Origin: Candidatus Gastranaerophilales bacterium
Lineage (GTDB): Bacteria; Cyanobacteriota; Vampirovibrionia; Gastranaerophilales; Gastranaerophilaceae
Reading direction: 5' to 3'
Length of the DNA stretch: 25,733 bases
Assembly: GCA_944326495.1 (NCBI GenBank)
Contig: CALVEE010000035.1
Location: 1 to 25,733, forward strand
A program made the translations under genes and the position numbers. This document shows positions 24,124 to 25,733 of the stretch, piece by piece. Numbering within the stretch: position 1 is the first letter of the stretch; every line of letters starts with the position of its first letter. The notes below the pieces were generated by a model that was not told the DNA's origin, did not search any database, and saw only the letters and a list, made by a program, of their open reading frames with translations.

Positions 24124-25662
24124 CTATTTTATCAAACTGCTGCAATCCATCTCATCAGGCTTTTTAATACCCATCAATTCTAAAACGGTAGGAGCAACAT
24201 TGCATAAAGCTCCATCCTGCTTTAATTCAATATCTTTAGGCGCGTTGATTACAACAAACGGAACTTCATTTGTAGTGTGCGCAGTATGAGGTTTTCCGGT
24301 GCTTTCGTCAAACATAACTTCAGCGTTGCCATGGTCTGCCGTAAGCAGCATTACTACACCTTTTTCTTTACATTTTTTCGCAATCTTGCCTACGCACTCA
24401 TCAACGACTTTACAAGCCTTCTCTGCTGCTTCTAAAACTCCCGTATGTCCTACCATATCAGGGTTAGCAAAGTTTACAAGAATAAATCCGTATTTGTCGT
24501 TATCAATAGCTTTTAATACATTTTCGCAAACTTCTCTAGCACTCATCTCCGGCTGCATATCGTATGTAGGAACCTTTGGAGAAGGAACAAGAACTCTTGT
24601 TTCATGAGGCTGCGGCTCATCTATTCCGCCATTAAAGAAGAACGTAACGTGAGCATATTTTTCAGTTTCAGCCGTTCTGAACTGGTTTACACCGTTTGCT
24701 TCTAAGACATCGCCTAAAATATTTACAAGCTGTGTTTTCGGGAAAGCTACAGGGAAAGTAAAGGTTGCCTCATAGCTTGTCATTGTGCAATAGTAAATGT
24801 TTTTTAGGACTTTCTTTCTTTCAAAGCCGTCAAAATCAGCGAAGTTTATAGCTTTACTGATTTCTCTTGCCCTGTCAGGTCTGTAGTTAAAGAATATGAT
24901 AGCATCGTTATCTTTAATTCTGCTTTCTTTTATCTCCTCTTCACTGCCTATTGCAGTCGGAAGTACAAATTCATCTGTGACGCCGTTTTTATAAGACTCT
25001 TGAACAGCTTCGCAGGCAGAAGGAGCCTGGTTTCCTTCTCCAAATAACAGGCAGTTGTAGCCTTTTTCGACTCTTTCCCATCTGTTGTCCCGATCCATTA
25101 TGTAATAACGTCCGATAACTGTAGCAATCTGCGGCAGCTTGTATTTAGCAAGCTCTTGTTCTACCTGCTCAAGGTAAGTGCAGGCGCTTGATGGCGGAGT
25201 ATCACGCCCGTCAAGGAACGCGTGAACATAAACCTTTTTGAGTCCTTCATCAGCCGCAAGTTTAATTAAAGCAAGCACATGGTCTAAAGATGAATGAACT
25301 CCGCCGGTTGAAACCAGACCGTAAATATGAAGTGATGAATTATTCTTTTTAGCATGCTCAATAGCTTCAAGGAATTTTTCATTCTTAAAAAATGAACCGT
25401 CTTTGATTGCTCTGTTAATTTTTGATAAATCCTGATAAACAACTCTTCCTGCACCTAAATTCAGGTGACCGACTTCACTGTTACCCATCTGCCCGTGCGG
25501 CAGTCCTACATATTCGCCATCAGCATGAATAAGCGTAGAAGGATAATCTTTTATTAATTCCGGAACATTAACCGGATGAGAAAGTTTAGTAGCATCATAT
25601 TTTTCAGAACCGGTTGAGATACCACATCAGTCCATAATACATAGTAAAACTCTGTTTTGCAT
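24124..25662 (-). CDS. gpmI: 2,3-bisphosphoglycerate-independent phosphoglycerate mutase, interrupted near its N-terminus by TGA
   Basis: Glycolytic enzyme converting 3-phosphoglycerate to 2-phosphoglycerate with two manganese ions. The body is complete: MGNSEVGHLNLGAGRVVYQD with the phosphorylated active-site serine, HAFLDGRDTPPSSA, GRYYIMDRDNRWERVEKGYN, NYRPDRAREI, FVNFANPDMVGHTG and LLTADHGNAE at the metal site. The natural start is ATG 25660-25662, behind AGGAG with an 8-base spacer, giving 512 codons. But codon 12 is TGA (25627-25629) in MQNRVLLCIMD-stop-CGIS, at the invariant glycine of D-G-x-G, where Asp11 is a metal ligand. Without readthrough only 24124-25488 (454 residues from the next ATG) would be made, lacking that ligand. 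This is either a read error or a real lesion. Confidence 0.9.
25627..25629 (-). other. In-frame TGA in gpmI at the D-G-x-G metal motif
   Basis: On the minus strand the codons read GAC TGA TGT GGT where GpmI proteins have Asp-Gly-(Trp/Phe/Tyr)-Gly. GGA to TGA is a single G-to-T change. The next codon, TGT (Cys), would also be one G-to-T change from TGG (Trp), the commonest residue there. Confidence 0.85.
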
Positions 25663-25733
25663 ATTTATATCTCCTCGCAATAAAGTCCTTTAACCCTATA
25701 AATTAAAAAAAAAAAGGGGTAAATGTAAATAGG

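Noticed and set aside
25627..25629. TGA read as glycine (the code used by Gracilibacteria/SR1)
   Set aside because: TGA serves as a genuine stop in several genes here (546-548, 6671-6673, 10785-10787), placed at tight operon overlaps, and no other in-frame TGA appears.
25627..25629. TGA in gpmI as selenocysteine
   Set aside because: The position is a conserved glycine next to the metal ligand, not a Cys site, and no stem-loop typical of a selenocysteine signal is apparent after it.
25681..25733. Run of 11 A before gpmI as a phase-variable promoter
   Set aside because: No convincing -35/-10 pair could be placed around it, and a homopolymer near a contig end is common in AT-rich DNA.
1..25733. 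CRISPR arrays, insertion sequences, tRNA or rRNA genes
   Set aside because: No regularly spaced repeats, transposase frames, terminal inverted repeats or RNA gene signatures were seen.

Overview
The window is AT-rich bacterial chromosome, densely packed with short operons on both strands. Gene content (FtsEX, flagellar FlhB/FlhA, GpmI, RpiB, RsfS, a dipeptide ABC transporter) is that of an anaerobe-like flagellated bacterium. The small Tic20-like membrane protein, the calpain-like protease and the long helical-repeat protein would fit the non-photosynthetic sister group of Cyanobacteria (Gastranaerophilales/Melainabacteria). That assignment is inference from gene style; I see no rRNA, tRNA, mobile element, phage or CRISPR array to confirm it.

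Layout. 1-2543 (+): the end of a family 5 solute-binding protein and two peptide permeases (DppB/DppC type). 2600-5227 (-): an 875-residue helical-repeat protein of unknown function with its own terminator. 5436-10803 (+): a small basic protein, then a promoter and an operon of transketolase C-terminal half, ftsE, ftsX, an HDOD protein, a degenerate receiver/GGDEF-like protein and an isochorismatase-family hydrolase. 10785-11813 (-): a short Orn/Lys/Arg-decarboxylase-fold PLP enzyme, divergent from flhB. 11894-16676 (+): flhB, flhA, a PilZ protein and a small membrane protein, which look like flagellar export plus c-di-GMP control. 16677-18989 (-): rpiB, rsfS, a TPR protein and a Tic20-like membrane protein. 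19075-19851 (+): a calpain-like cysteine protease. 19823-25662 (-): gpmI, a SNF2-family helicase and a soluble histidine kinase.

The main anomalies are these. FlhA carries an in-frame tandem duplication of 179 residues (FHIPEP loop plus TM5-8), whose copies differ at roughly 60 of 537 bases but at only four residues. Two housekeeping genes are interrupted by single in-frame stops: ftsE by TAA just before the switch histidine, and gpmI by TGA at the glycine of the metal-site D-G-x-G motif. In both, the reading frame continues with family-typical sequence. All three may be real lesions or assembly/read artefacts, and read mapping would decide. The most interesting intact unknowns are the calpain-like protease, the helical-repeat protein with an internal lipobox-like motif and a C-terminal CxCxC, and the signalling pair downstream of ftsEX. 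All three convergent gene pairs with well-defined ends (10.8, 16.7 and 19.8 kb) overlap or abut, with no visible terminator between them.
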